Below, in pieces: positions 1 through 12,062 of a DNA stretch of 64,000 bases; position 1 is the stretch's first letter, and each line of letters begins with the position of its first letter. This DNA comes from Tragulus kanchil (taxonomy: Eukaryota; Chordata; Mammalia; Artiodactyla; Tragulidae). Under the pieces are notes generated by a model. The model ran no database searches. It worked only from the letters and a program-made list of their open reading frames with translations, and was not told the DNA's origin. The position numbers and the translations under genes are program-made. The stretch spans positions 5,332,001 through 5,396,000 of the forward strand of contig JAIOJX010000004.1 in assembly GCA_022376925.1 (NCBI GenBank), in the 5' to 3' direction.

Positions 1-99
1 AGGACTAGGTGCTGAGACTCCGAGGCGTTTATCAGTGAGGAGAGCTTACCAGGAAGCCCCTAGGGCACAGAGGATAGAGGTGATCTGCTCTGTCCCGGT

Positions 100-235
100 T
101 CTCTGTAGCCTTGGACAGATCACAGCTTCCTACTGCCTCAGTTCCCCCTTCTGGAAACTATGAAGAGTCATTTATCCCAGGAGTGTCATGGAGATCAAAT
201 GGCACACGTGAGCTTGGTACTGCTCTACTGGCACT
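100..235 (+). repeat. MIR SINE fragment
   Basis: Contains the degenerate MIR core order: a 'ccttggacagatcac' segment, then 'cctcagttccccc', then a weakened 'aaatggcacacgtgagc' tail. Old and diverged. The family call is by eye. Confidence 0.55.
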
Positions 236-1382
236 GTGGAGAGGTAGGATGCTGTGAGCTTTGAGCCTTGTTCGGGTGAGTCATCCTGAGGGAGACAGGT
301 GCTGCATCGACTGGTGGGTCTGCTGACTGATGGTGCCACTTCTCCCTGGAGATCTTGAGCCCAGAAGGGTCAAGCATCTAGTCCACTGACCTTGAACCAT
401 TGCAGACACACAGGGAGAGAGGAGGGCAAGCCTGCCTGGTCCCCAGCTCCTGCTGTGCCTGTCCCATGGCTGTCGCCTGCTCCGTGCTCAGCGCAGGTGG
501 AGCCTGTCACTGGGGCACCCTGTCCGTATCTCATTTTCCCTGAGTCACGATTGCTGAATTGCTGAGAAACACCAAGACACACCGAAAGGCTTCCTGCAAA
601 GATAAATGTCACAGGGTGTGTCCAAAGCAGCAATTATTTTTAGAGGATTAAACTTTCATTTGAGAGAATAGCTGAGAGCTGATGCTGAGAAGCTTCTTGA
701 ATGCCCTAGGGATCAGAATAACTTTTCAGGCCAGCCTGGTTTTAGAGGGGAGGCATTAGGGAGGAGGTATTATACAAGGACAGATTGAGAAAATTGAAAA
801 AAAAATTTTTCCCAGTAGTATCAGTGTTTAACACTGGACACCTTGATCAGTAGACAAGTGGTAGCCCTGAAATGCACTATCGTCTTCCAAAGGTCTTTCT
901 CTTTCCCTCTGATGCCTGCTTCTTAATTTCCAAATATTCCTGCCCTTTCAAGAGAGAAGAGTCAGGTGATACTTCCATATAACTGAAAATAAATGGATCA
1001 GGAGCGCCACAGCCGCCCACATAATCTGAACCATCAGCAAGCATCTGTCTTCTTTCCTCTGATGCTTCCACCCCAGCTCCCCTGATCTTCCAGCCTTCCT
1101 TCCAGTGCGATTTATTTGGCTGTCCCAGCAGGTGGCTATCCTGAGTGTAGACTTCCCAGCACTGGACAAGTCTTTGGGCCTGCACTGACTTTAATTATAG
1201 AACCTCTAGCTGGTTTTTTCCAAAGGATTTTTAATTATCTATTCTCAGAGCAAGTAAGACCCTTTGTCCACCTCAGTCTCTCCCAGGGAGTTTTCCTACT
1301 GATAACATTAGAATGTCTTCTAGGTCTTAAGTTTAGCCACAGAGGAAGTCAGTGCACATCATGCATAGTATAATCTTTTTAT

Positions 1383-1550
1383 AAAAAAGTCTTTATTGAG
1401 TTTGGTACAATATTGTTTCTGTTTTATGTTTCAGTTTTTTTGGCCCTGAGGCATGTGGGATCTTAGCTCCTTGAACAGAGATTGAACCCACATCCCCTGC
1501 ACTGGAAGGCAAAGTCTTAACCTCTGAATTGCCAGGACAGTCCCTATAAT
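1383..1550 (-). mobile_element. tRNA-derived cetartiodactyl SINE (CHR type), antisense
   Basis: Reads on + as 'ggccctgaggcatgtggga', then 'ttgaacagagattgaaccc', then 'gaattgccaggacagtccc'. This is the reverse complement of the usual CHR head (acttccctggtggtccagtggttaagactc). Its second copy from D1 lies at 2560-2727. Confidence 0.8.
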
Positions 1551-2050
1551 CACCACTTTTAAGTAGATGTACAGAAAGGGAGAGAGGCCCCTGCTTCCCA
1601 CTGTGTAATGCACCAGGGTCTCGTTTACAGTGGAGCTTTGCTTGGGGGCAGGATGGCCTTCCCTTTATGGTCATGTCAGATCTGTGACATGATTAGATCT
1701 TTTTTCTACTCTTCACTGTCCTAGGCCTGCCATAAGATAGACATGTCCCATGGGGGTATATCGATCTCCCTGGGAAGCCCCCCATGAACGGTGGTAGGAT
1801 GGCAACCAACCCTAGTGGGATGGAAAGATGGCTTTTGTTCCTGCCTCTTGGTCCTTTGTGTTCACCATCTGATTCTAAGGATCACCTGGTTGGATGGAAG
1901 GATATGAGCAGGCTTGTTGTGTTCAAATTGTAATTTTTTCCCTGCTGTTTGCTTCTCTTTTTTCTTGCTTTTTAAAAATTAGTTTTGTTTTTTAATTTTT
2001 ATAATGTTGTGTTAGTTTGTTTTTTATTTTTGAAAGGATATGTGCCCATG

Positions 2051-2180
2051 GAAGGCTTCCCAGGTGGTACTAGAGGGAAAGAACCCACCTTCCAAAGCCG
2101 GAGATTTAAAGAGACATGTGTTCGACCCCTGGGTTGGAAAGATCCCCTGGAGGAGAGCATGGCAGCCCATTCCAATATTC
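2051..2180 (+). mobile_element. Bov-tA SINE, 5' part (copy A), interrupted by L1
   Basis: 'ggcttcccaggtggtactag', 'aagaacccacct' and 'gacccctgggttggaaagat' give the Bov-tA head with the tRNA-like A and B boxes. It stops at 'cccattccaatattc', where an L1 poly-T tract begins. The D1 copy is at 3228-3357. The rest of the element resumes at 3909. Confidence 0.85.
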
Positions 2181-2559
2181 CTTTTTTTTTTTTTTTTTTG
2201 ATTTTACTTTTTACCTTTACAGAGTTCTGTTGTTTACATATATGTATGATCCCAGATTAGTCATATGTATACCCCCCCAATCCCGCCCCTGCAGGATCCC
2301 CTTTTCCTACAGAGCAATGGCAATAGCTATTTTTTTTCACATATGATAGTATACCTATACTATTTCATGCTACTTCCTTTATGCCTCCCACCCACTGTTC
2401 ATTCCCCACAGTGTCCATATGTCTATTCTCCATGTCTGTTTTTCCATCGCTTCACTGTGTGTGTTATCATTACCATCCTACTAGATTCCATATATAGAAT
2501 GTCTTAAGTTTAGCCACAGAGGAAGTCAGTGCACATCATGCATAGTATAATCTTTTTAT

Positions 2560-2727
2560 AAAAAAGTCTTTATTGAGTTTGGTACAATATTGTTTCTGTT
2601 TTATGTTTCAGTTTTTTTGGCCCTGAGGCATGTGGGATCTTAGCTCCTTGAACAGAGATTGAACCCACATCCCCTGCACTGGAAGGCAAAGTCTTAACCT
2701 CTGAATTGCCAGGACAGTCCCTATAAT
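2560..2727 (-). mobile_element. CHR-type SINE, antisense (D1 copy B)
   Basis: Duplicate of the SINE at 1383-1550, offset 1,177 bp, differing by very few bases. Confidence 0.8.
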
Positions 2728-3227
2728 CACCACTTTTAAGTAGATGTACAGAAAGGGAGAGAGGACCCTGCTTCCCACTGTGTAATGCACCAGGGTCTCG
2801 TTTACAGTGGAGCTTTGCTTGGGGGCAGGATGGCCTTCCCTTTATGGTCATGTCAGATCTGTGACATGATTAGATCTTTTTTCTACTCTTCACTGTCCTA
2901 GGCCTGCCATAAGATAGACATGTCCCATGGGGGTATATCGATCTCCCTGGGAAGCCCCCCATGAACGGTGGTAGGATGGCAACCAACCCTAGTGGGATGG
3001 AAAGATGGCTTTTGTTCCTGCCTCTTGGTCCTTTGTGTTCACCATCTGATTCTAAGGATCACCTGGTTGGATGGAAGGATATGAGCAGGCTTGTTGTGTT
3101 CAAATTGTAATTTTTTCCCTGCTGTTTGCTTCTCTTTTTTCTTGCTTTTTAAAAATTAGTTTTGTTTTTTAATTTTTATAATGTTGTGTTAGTTTGTTTT
3201 TTATTTTTGAAAGGATATGTGCCCATG

Positions 3228-3357
3228 GAAGGCTTCCCAGGTGGTACTAGAGGGAAAGAACCCACCTTCCAAAGCCGGAGATTTAAAGAGACATGTGTTC
3301 GACCCCTGGGTTGGAAAGATCCCCTGGAGGAGAGCATGGCAGCCCATTCCAATATTC
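3228..3357 (+). mobile_element. Bov-tA SINE, 5' part (D1 copy B)
   Basis: Same sequence as 2051-2180. This copy is the one directly continuous with the full L1 fragment and with the 3' half of the SINE at 3909-4010. Confidence 0.85.
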
Positions 3358-3908
3358 CTTTTTTTTTTTTTTTTTGATTTTACTTTTTACCTTTACAGAG
3401 TTCTGTTGTTTACATATATGTATGATCCCAGATTAGTCATATGTATACCCCCCCAATCCCGCCCCTGCAGGATCCCCTTTTCCTACAGAGCAATGGCAAT
3501 AGCTATTTTTTTTCACATATGATAGTATACCTATACTATTTCATGCTACTTCCTTTATGCCTCCCACCCACTGTTCATTCCCCACAGTGTCCATATGTCT
3601 ATTCTCCATGTCTGTTTTTCCATCGCTTCACTGTGTGTGTTATCATTACCATCCTACTAGATTCCATATATATGTGTTAGTATATTGTACTTGTCCTTCT
3701 CTTTTTGACTGACTTCACTTTTTATGATAGGTTCTAGATCCAACCACCTCATTAGGACTGATTCTTCTGCATTTCTTTTTACAGTTGAGTATTATTCCAT
3801 TGTATATATGTACCAGAGCTGCTTTATCCATTCGTCGACGGACATCTAGGTTGCTTCCATGTTCTAGCTTTTGTATAGAGAACTGCCATGAACATTGGGG
3901 TACAAGTG
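3358..3908 (-). mobile_element. 5'-truncated L1 LINE, antisense, nested in Bov-tA
   Basis: Begins on + with poly-T (the L1 poly-A tail) and ends in the antisense ORF2 landmark 'gagtattattccattgtata', 'gacatctaggttgcttccat', 'gaacattggggtacaa'. About 550 bp long. It is flanked by a 14-bp target-site duplication (3344-3357 and 3909-3922, one mismatch) that falls inside a Bov-tA SINE. An incomplete copy from D1 is at 2181-2500. Confidence 0.85.
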
Positions 3909-4012
3909 CCATTCCGATATTCTTATCTGGAGGATCCCATGGACAGAGGAGCTTAATGGGCCAAGGTCCATGGGGTCGCAAAGAGTTGAACTTGATTGAA
4001 GCAACTTGGCGT
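3909..4012 (+). mobile_element. Bov-tA SINE, 3' part after L1 insertion
   Basis: 'ggaggatcccatggacagag', 'ccatggggtcgcaaagagtt' continue the SINE that starts at 3228. The reading frame of the repeat is restored if the L1 and one copy of the target-site duplication are removed. Confidence 0.85.
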
Positions 4013-4621
4013 ACATGCCCATGGAAAAGATTCCAAATGTTCAAAGGGCATACAGAAGATGTTAAGTGTCCAGTTGTTTCTTCAGGACCCCAGTTTTATA
4101 GTTTTCCACTTCAGAGATGCCCATATTAGCAGTTTCTTCTGTTTCCTCCTGGAGATACTTGGTGTATATAAGAATGTCCCAAGTATGTGTGTGTGAAGGG
4201 AAGTGTTTTTCCTTATTTTTCCTTTTTTAGACAAAAGGTACCGTACTGTCAGCACAGTTCTGCCTCACACTTTTTTCACTTCTTTGTATATTAGGGTAGT
4301 ATAGGTTTGTATATACTAGTATACTATTTGTATATACTAGTTCTGTATCAGCATGTGGAGTTCTGTCTTCTGCTTTTTAACACTTACATGGGAATGCCAT
4401 GATTTATTTAACCAGTTCCTCAGCACTGCAGCAACATGTTTTTTACTAAGTTTATGTGTGTATGTCCAAGTATACCTACAGGATAAATCCCTAGACCTGA
4501 ACTTGCTCATCCAGAAGAGACATGTGTTTGGTGGTTGTAACTGGGAGAGATATGGCCAAAGCGCCACAGGGCCATTTTGCACTCTCACAGCTGGTGTGTG
4601 AGTGTGCATAGCCGGCTCTGA

Positions 4622-4819
<198 letters not shown>

Positions 4820-5754
4820 TAGAGAACAAGCTCATTGCATTGTCTGTTTCTTCCCCAGAGAGAACCAGTCCTCAGGGCTTTCGTGAGAGAGTGCATGTGT
4901 CGTAGCCAGTGCTTTGTGAGCAAGGACCTTGGGGTGCTGTCCCGGTGTCAGGGTTGAGGATGTCCATGTCATGTCTGATAATAGATGTGCTCTAAAGGAC
5001 ACGGGAATAGGAACCATGGTTTCTTTACAGATATGGCCTAAGATGTGATAGCGATGGTCCTGATTCATAGTAAACATGCAATTACTATTCTGTATGAAAT
5101 ATGGCAAAAGTTTAAAAGAGCCATTTGACCTCCATGCTCAATGACTACAGTAGGTTCTTGGATAGCAGGTGTACGTTTGTTGTTTTTCCAAATAATCGTG
5201 TTTCCAGTGGTGGCAGTCTATTCCTTGGATTTCATTTTGAGACTACTTGATACTATTCTAGATACTTTTGGATGGTGGTATCATTAAAATACGTTTCTTA
5301 GAAATTTTCTGTTGATTGGCCTAGGTGTTTGCTTTGTCACTCTGTGTTTTATTCCTCTTTCCTGACCACACATCCAGGAATGAGAGCTGAGAGATAAGAT
5401 AGAACCCTGTTTGCTCTTGGTTAAAACTGGTATAAGTTCAAAAATGAAAATAAATTCTTCTTCTTCCTTTTTTTTTTGTGAAGCTTCTGTGAAATTGAGA
5501 ATAATCCTTGAATAAATGGCCTATAATATCTAATTCAAATTTCTAGGTAATTTGTAGTTTCTTTCCAAATTGAAATGCTTTAATCATAGATTTCTCTTTT
5601 TATCTGTGGTTAGTTTTTTTTTTTTTAATGTATTCTTTTGGGAAAAGAGATGGCTTTACTTATCATATTGGAACTTTCCTTAGAATACGTAGTCCAATCT
5701 TCTGTCTTTGGAGTAAAGACAGGTCTGTATGATTTCTTTTAATAGTTTTGTTTT

Positions 5755-6118
5755 CTAATTTATTTTTTAATTGGAGGAAAAGTTGTATTGGTTTCTCCTA
5801 TACACAATTCAAGTCAACCATAATTATACACATATCCCCTTCTTGAGCCTCCCTGCCCTCCCCACCCGCCCTCTAGGTCCTCACAGTGCCAGGCGGCCTC
5901 CCTGTGCTACACAGCAGCTTTTCACCAGCTGTCTTACAGATGATGGTGTGTATATAGCGATGCTGTTTTCTCCATCCATCCACCCTCTCCCTCCCCAGCT
6001 GTGTCCACAAGACTGTTCTCTACATCTGCATCTCCATTCCTTCCCTGTAGATAGGTTCATCTGTACCATTTTTCTAGATTTCATATATATGTGTGTTAAT
6101 GTTTGATATTTGTTCATT
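5755..6118 (-). mobile_element. L1 LINE 3' end, antisense
   Basis: Ruminant L1 3' landmarks appear in reverse: 'cctccctgtgctacacagca', 'ctgtgtccacaagactgttc', 'ataggttcatctgtaccatt', 'catatatatgtgtgttaatg'. 5'-truncated fragment of about 360 bp. Confidence 0.8.
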
Positions 6119-6930
6119 GGACCAGAGTGGAGTGTTTTAGGGTTAAATGATGTGAAAATTGTCTAGCGTGGGCTCATGGTCTGCAACGTCTGATGTCTAG
6201 CATGGGCTCACGGTCTGGAACATCTGAAATTACTTCATTGGTTGACCATTAGCGAAAGAAGAGCAGGGAAGAGGCTGCCCGTCCCTTCCTTCCACCCTAG
6301 CAGAGGAGAGGAGCAGACTGGCACCTGTCCCGGGATGGACCCCTGAGCCACCTGCAGGTGTCTTCCTGATGTTCCTTCTAGGGCAGTGGTTGGATACTCA
6401 GCATCCAGATCTGTGTGAAAGGAGCTCACTGGATCTGAGGAACCGAAGACTGTCCCTCAACCTTCCAGTTTAATCTTGGGCAACTCTCCAGCTGAGGAGT
6501 TCTTGTAGGGTGGAGCTGGCCACCTTGGGTTCACCAGCCCCCGAGAGCTGATGGCAACCAGGAATCTGACTTCTTGTAGTCTTCACTGGACAGCCCTTCT
6601 GGCTGTCTCCTAGACCAGCCTAGGAAAGAGCCCATTTCCTTCAGGCCACTGCTACCCCGAAGCAACTGAAAGGAAGAAGTGTGCAGGGTGCAGCTTAATT
6701 TTCCAGTAAAGCACCTGAATGTGTGACAATATGGGAGGCCTACACTTTCCTAGGCTTTACTGCCGTCTCTTGCTGCAGCCCTGGAGGCTTTGATCAAATA
6801 TGTATGTTTCCTCTGTGAAGGAATTAGCTCTGAGTGTTGAGACAGTGACCATGTGCACAGTGTTTATAATGTCAACTCTAAGGCCCCAACTTTTGAGTCC
6901 AAGGGGCACTAGAAGAAAGGATAGGGATAG

Positions 6931-9116
6931 CTCAAACAATGGGCTTTGTTTCAGAGTGGATCTTGTAGAGAAAGTAAGTCTACCTGGGTACATGCACTGT
7001 CCCTGCCGGAAGAGCTGGGGCATTGAGTTGGCCCTGGCTCCTCTCACCGCCCCATTTTCTTCTCAATCTTGGCTCAGCCTCTGGTAGCATATGTCTCGCT
7101 TCCTGCGAGGTTCCTCTCTGCTGCACCCTGCAGGAGCCAGTAGTCCTGACTCACAGACCTCATGCTATCCTTAGATGCCTCTTGGTTTTTGCTTAGCTTT
7201 TCCTGGCTCTGTCTGTGGGTCTCACCTCCCTCCTGCAGCATGATGCTCAGAGGATGTGAGCTGCTTTTGATCTTCAAGCACATTGGATGGTTTTCCCCTT
7301 CTCCTGTGATCTCTTGTGACTTAGCCTTGCATTGTCATCCTTTTAAAGGCCTTAGCTCCTTCATTTCTGAGTGCTCAGCTTCTCTTGCCTTCCCTGGAGA
7401 CTTTGAAGTAATTGTGGGATTTGGGAGAGGCATTTTACTGTAGCATCAACTTAATTGCATTTATCTGAGTTCATTTTGTTTTTGTTTCTCTACCTTCAGA
7501 TCCTTTTGTAGAAGGTTAATTGGTATATGATATTAGATCTTTGATGTAACTGCTTTCAGTTAAACCCATAAATTTTAATGGCAACTTGTGTCATAGCTTT
7601 TTGGGCTCTTTTCTTGTCTTCTCCCCAACTTCCTCTTCATTTCTTCACCCTCCATCCCCAAGGGAAGCCGGAGAATTTGGTCTAGCATCAGGTTTTTTTT
7701 CCACCTAGAATTCAACCTTATCACTGCTTTTCCCCATCTGCCGAAGTTGACTATGTCTACTTTTCTTTTTTTTTTTTAATTTTATTTATTTATCTTTTGG
7801 GGGGTGGGGTGGGGAGGGAGGGGGATGGGCAGGCCACTTCTCTTGGTCTTTCATTTCTCTATTTTCATCCAGCTTTGTTCTTTGGCTCCGGTGGGCCTCC
7901 GATCGCGGTGTCGTCTGTCGTCTCAGAGCACCGGCTCTGGGCGCATGCGCTCCTGAGCCCCGGCTCGGTAATTGGACACATTGGTCCAGCCGCTCTGTGG
8001 CACAGTGTTTATAATGTCTCCCCCATTTCCAGGGATGGGGGGCTCAAACAATGGGCTTTGTTTCAGAGTGGATCTTGTAGAGAAAGTAAGTCTACCTGGG
8101 TACATGCACTGTCCCTGCCGGAAGAGCTGGGGCATTGAGTTGGCCCTGGCTCCTCTCACCGCCCATTTTCTTCTCAATCTTGGCTCAGCCTCTGGTAGCA
8201 TATGTCTCGCTTCCTGCGAGGTTCCTCTCTGCTGCACCCTGCAGGAGCCAGTAGTCCTGACTCACAGACCTCATGCTATCCTTAGATGCCTCTTGGTTTT
8301 TGCTTAGCTTTTCCTGGCTCTGTCTGTGGGTCTCACCTCCCTCCTGCAGCATGATGCTCAGAGGATGTGAGCTGCTTTTGATCTTCAAGCACATTGGATG
8401 GTTTTCCCCTTCTCCTGTGATCTCTTGTGACTTAGCCTTGCATTGTCATCCTTTTAAAGGCCTTAGCTCCTTCATTTCTGAGTGCTCAGCTTCTCTTGCC
8501 TTCCCTGGAGACTTTGAAGTAATTGTGGGATTTGGGAGAGGCATTTTACTGTAGCATCAACTTAATTGCATTTATCTGAGTTCATTTTGTTTTTGTTTCT
8601 CTACCTTCAGATCCTTTTGTAGAAGGTTAATTGGTATATGATATTAGATCTTTGATGTAACTGCTTTCAGTTAAACCCATAAATTTTAATGGCAACTTGT
8701 GTCATAGCTTTTTGGGCTCTTTTCTTGTCTTCTCCCCAACTTCCTCTTCATTTCTTCACCCTCCATCCCCAAGGGAAGCCGGAGAATTTGGTCTAGCATC
8801 AGGTTTTTTTTCCACCTAGAATTCAACCTTATCACTGCTTTTCCCCATCTGCCGAAGTTGACTATGTCTACTTTTCTTTTTTTTTTTTAATTTTATTTAT
8901 TTATCTTTTGGGGGGTGGGGTGGGGAGGGAGGGGGATGGGCAGGCCACTTCTCTTGGTCTTTCATTTCTCTATTTTCATCCAGCTTTGTTCTTTGGCTCC
9001 GGTGGGCCTCCCATTGCAGTGGCCACTGTCGTCGCAGAGCACCGGCTCTGGGCGCACGCGCCCCAGAGCTCCGGCTCGGTAATTGGACACATCGGTCCAG
9101 CCGCTCTGTGGCACGT
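6931..9116. repeat. Tandem duplication D2, period about 1,111 bp
   Basis: Copy A is 6931-8003 and copy B 8043-9116. Copy A ends in the middle of a tRNA-derived SINE. The 39 bases at 8004-8042 between copies ('agtgtttataatgtc' and G-rich sequence) look like a garbled version of the sequence just upstream of copy A (6858-6930). The SINE part of copy A also shows substitutions relative to copy B near the joint, as expected of low-quality contig-end consensus. Confidence 0.95.
7762..8003 (-). mobile_element. Long tRNA-derived SINE, truncated at a D2 joint
   Basis: First part of the same SINE found whole at 8878-9201. It stops abruptly after 'gccgctctgtggcac'. It is a broken copy made by D2, not an independent insertion. 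Confidence 0.8.
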
Positions 9117-9201
9117 GGGATCTTCCCAGGCCAGGGATCGAACCGGTGCCCCTTGCACTGCAAGGCAGTGTCCTTACCCACTGGACCACCAGGGGAAGCC
9201 C
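8878..9201 (-). mobile_element. Long tRNA-derived ruminant SINE, complete, with TSD
   Basis: A T-rich and (ttta) tail on the left, then 'ttctttggctccggtgggcc', 'ggtaattggacacatcggtc', 'gatcttcccaggccagggat', and the tRNA head in reverse ('ccactggaccaccaggggaa'). Flanked by a 16-bp direct repeat 'ctatgtctacttttct' at 8862-8877 and 9202-9217, the target-site duplication of a LINE-driven insertion. Subfamily not assigned. Confidence 0.85.
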
Positions 9202-9984
9202 CTATGTCTACTTTTCTGATGCTTAATTTCACACTGTTGGAGACAAGAGGAAGGGAAAAGACGCATGTCAAAGATTGGTACTCATTTTGTTATGATGTCG
9301 TGTGAGACGGTGGTTACTTCCAGCCCATATGTTTAGACACACAGACGGAGCAGGTCACCTTATGTCCAGACCTTGTGTGGAAGGAGAGGCTGGGAGGGGC
9401 TGCTGCACGTGGGAGAGGCAGGGGGTGTACAAAGAGTAGTTTCTTTGAGGCAGTAGCCTGTCCTCCAGTGGTTTGAACTGATTTGCTATGGCATCTGCCA
9501 CAAGAAACATTTCAGTTAGGTATGAGAATGTCACACACCTGTGATTGAAGATAGAATAATGGTAAAATCATTCTCAATTACGGGGTCTATTTAGACTAGA
9601 CTATAAGACATTCCAAGCAGCTTGAAGCTTCCAGGTCCAAGCAAGGTGGCTTCTCCACCCTTTCCAGCCTCTCACACATCTCGGTCTTGCAGCTCTGAAG
9701 AGAAAGGCAGCAGTGTCTATCAGCCATGGGCTGTGCTACCATCCTCACCACAGGAATGCTCACAAGGCTTCCATTTCTTCGTCTGTAGGATATCAAGGGC
9801 ATCCGATCGCCTCTTGTCTAAAACTCTGTGGTTCTACACAGCTACTCTGAGCCTGATTTTAAATTTCTATCAAAATATTGCTCAAAAAAAAAGAACATTA
9901 ATGTAAAGACATTTGAAATCTGTCTAGTTCTAGAGGAAGCAAAAGAAATTGCCAATATTCCAATGACTTAAAATAATTTCTTTT

Positions 9985-10240
9985 TTTTTTTTTTCATTTT
10001 ACATTTTATCTTCTTTGTTCATCCTCACAGGTGCTTTTTACAAATAATTACAATCATCGTAGACATTTTGTTTAAAATTGCCTCATGAATATACATGTCC
10101 TTCATAGGTATTTTTATGACTGCATGGTATTGTATTTTATAGGTAGATCATGTTTACTAAACTGCTCCTTTAATGTTGGACATGTAGGTTGTTTCCCTTG
10201 CTTGTGTATTTTTTTTAAAACTTATACTTCCAGTAAATGA
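9985..10240 (-). mobile_element. Ancient L1-like fragment (copy A)
   Basis: Antisense L1-type landmarks in degraded form: 'tgcatggtattgtattttat', 'gttggacatgtaggttgttt'. The D3 copy is at 11083-11338. Family call by eye. Confidence 0.5.
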
Positions 10241-11082
10241 AATTATACGTTGTCCAAGACTGTTTTCTTAAGAGGTTTCTAGACCACCAGGGGAAGCCCC
10301 TATGTCTACTTTTCTGATGCTTAATTTCACACTGTTGGAGACAAGAGGAAGGGAAAAGACGCATGTCAAAGATTGGTACTCATTTTGTTATGATGTCGTG
10401 TGAGACGGTGGTTACTTCCAGCCCATATGTTTAGACACACAGACGGAGCAGGTCACCTTATGTCCAGACCTTGTGTGGAAGGAGAGGCTGGGAGGGGCTG
10501 CTGCACGTGGGAGAGGCAGGGGGTGTACAAAGAGTAGTTTCTTTGAGGCAGTAGCCTGTCCTCCAGTGGTTTGAACTGATTTGCTATGGCATCTGCCACA
10601 AGAAACATTTCAGTTAGGTATGAGAATGTCACACACCTGTGATTGAAGATAGAATAATGGTAAAATCATTCTCAATTACGGGGTCTATTTAGACTAGACT
10701 ATAAGACATTCCAAGCAGCTTGAAGCTTCCAGGTCCAAGCAAGGTGGCTTCTCCACCCTTTCCAGCCTCTCACACATCTCGGTCTTGCAGCTCTGAAGAG
10801 AAAGGCAGCAGTGTCTATCAGCCATGGGCTGTGCTACCATCCTCACCACAGGAATGCTCACAAGGCTTCCATTTCTTCGTCTGTAGGATATCAAGGGCAT
10901 CCGATCGCCTCTTGTCTAAAACTCTGTGGTTCTACACAGCTACTCTGAGCCTGATTTTAAATTTCTATCAAAATATTGCTCAAAAAAAAAGAACATTAAT
11001 GTAAAGACATTTGAAATCTGTCTAGATCTAGAGTAAGCAAAAAGAAATTGCCAATATTCCAATGACTTAAAATAATTTCTTT

Positions 11083-11338
11083 TTTTTTTTTTTCATTTTA
11101 CATTTTATCTTCTTTGTTCATCCTCACAGGTGCTTTTTACAAATAATTACAATCATCGTAGACATTTTGTTTAAAATTGCCTCATGAATATACATGTCCT
11201 TCATAGGTATTTTTATGACTGCATGGTATTGTATTTTATAGGTAGATCATGTTTACTAAACTGCTCCTTTAATGTTGGACATGTAGGTTGTTTCCCTTGC
11301 TTGTGTATTTTTTTTAAAACTTATACTTCCAGTAAATG
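11083..11338 (-). mobile_element. Ancient L1-like fragment (D3 copy B)
   Basis: Near-identical duplicate of 9985-10240. Confidence 0.5.
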
Positions 11339-11856
11339 AAATTATACGTTGTCCAAGACTGTTCTCTCTTAAAGATGGATTTCTAGCCGTCTGAGTATCA
11401 CACAGGTGGGCCTCACTAGCCCTGAGTGTAGTGAACAGCAGTGAGCACTTCTGGGCACAGGAACTGTAGTGGCCGAGGGCTTTCTGTCAGTGTGTCTCTA
11501 TTGTGTGTTTTCTCGCCTCTTGTGCATAAGTCAGCTCTATCTGCTGCTGGTTTCAAACCACAGGCTGAGAATCCCAGTCATTTCCTTCTCTGAACATGGC
11601 CGTTGGCCTCCTGCGGCCGCAGCAGCTAAAAGACCTCATTTTCAGTGCCTCTTAACCCACAGGGAAGAGGTGTTGCAATGCCATTGGAGCCCTCTTGACT
11701 AACCTGTGGTCTGCTCATCCTCAGGGCCAGCAGCCAGGCTGTTCATGTCTTAGCCAGTCTGCTGCAGAGGCTGGGGAACTACCAGTGGGGAGGATGCTGT
11801 CTTTGACCCTCTTTGTGTGCAGTGCTTGGAGTAGGCAGAGGAGTAGGGAAAAGGTG

Positions 11857-12062
11857 GGGCTTCCCCGGTGGCTCAGTAGTAAAGAATCCGCCTGCAATTT
11901 AGGAGCTGCGGGTTGGATCCCTCGGTTTGGAAGATCCCCTGGAGGAGGGTTTGGCAACCCACTCCAGTATTCTTGCCTGGAGAATCCCATGGACAGAGGA
12001 GCCTAGTGGGCTACAGTCCATGGAGCTGTAAAGAGTTGGAAGTGACTTAGCACAGCACAGCA
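11857..12062 (+). mobile_element. Bov-tA SINE, near full length
   Basis: 'ggcttccccggtggctcagt', 'aagaatccgcctgcaattta', 'ggttggatccctcggtttgg', 'cactccagtattcttgcctg', 'gagaatcccatggacagagg' and a terminal 'gacttagcacagcacagca'. It has the tRNA-derived head and the BovB-derived body in the right order. Diagnostic of ruminants. Confidence 0.9.

Larger units (their letters stand above)
1324..3674. repeat. Tandem near-identical duplication D1, period about 1,177 bp
   Basis: Copy A spans 1324-2500 and copy B 2501-3674. The blocks are almost identical through a SINE, unique intron, a Bov-tA fragment and the start of an L1 fragment. The joint at 2500/2501 cuts the L1 sequence arbitrarily: copy A breaks off after a short 'attccatatata' tract, while copy B continues into the rest of the L1. 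The break is unrelated to any element boundary. Best read as an assembly overlap that was not merged. Confidence 0.95.
9183..11362. repeat. Tandem duplication D3, period about 1,098 bp
   Basis: Copy A is 9183-10280 and copy B 10281-11362. Copy B starts with the last 20 or so bases of the SINE at 8878-9201 without its body, leaving an orphan SINE tail at 10281-10300. Copies differ by a handful of single-base changes, such as near 11025-11040. D2 and D3 both touch the same SINE, so the two artefacts chain. Confidence 0.95.

Noticed and set aside
2181..2500. A second, independent L1 insertion
   Set aside because: It is the D1 copy of the start of the L1 at 3358-3908 and has no right flank or target-site duplication of its own.
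11857..12062. tRNA gene
   Set aside because: A and B box-like motifs are present, but they belong to a Bov-tA SINE head. There is no complete cloverleaf, and the same head occurs many times in the window.
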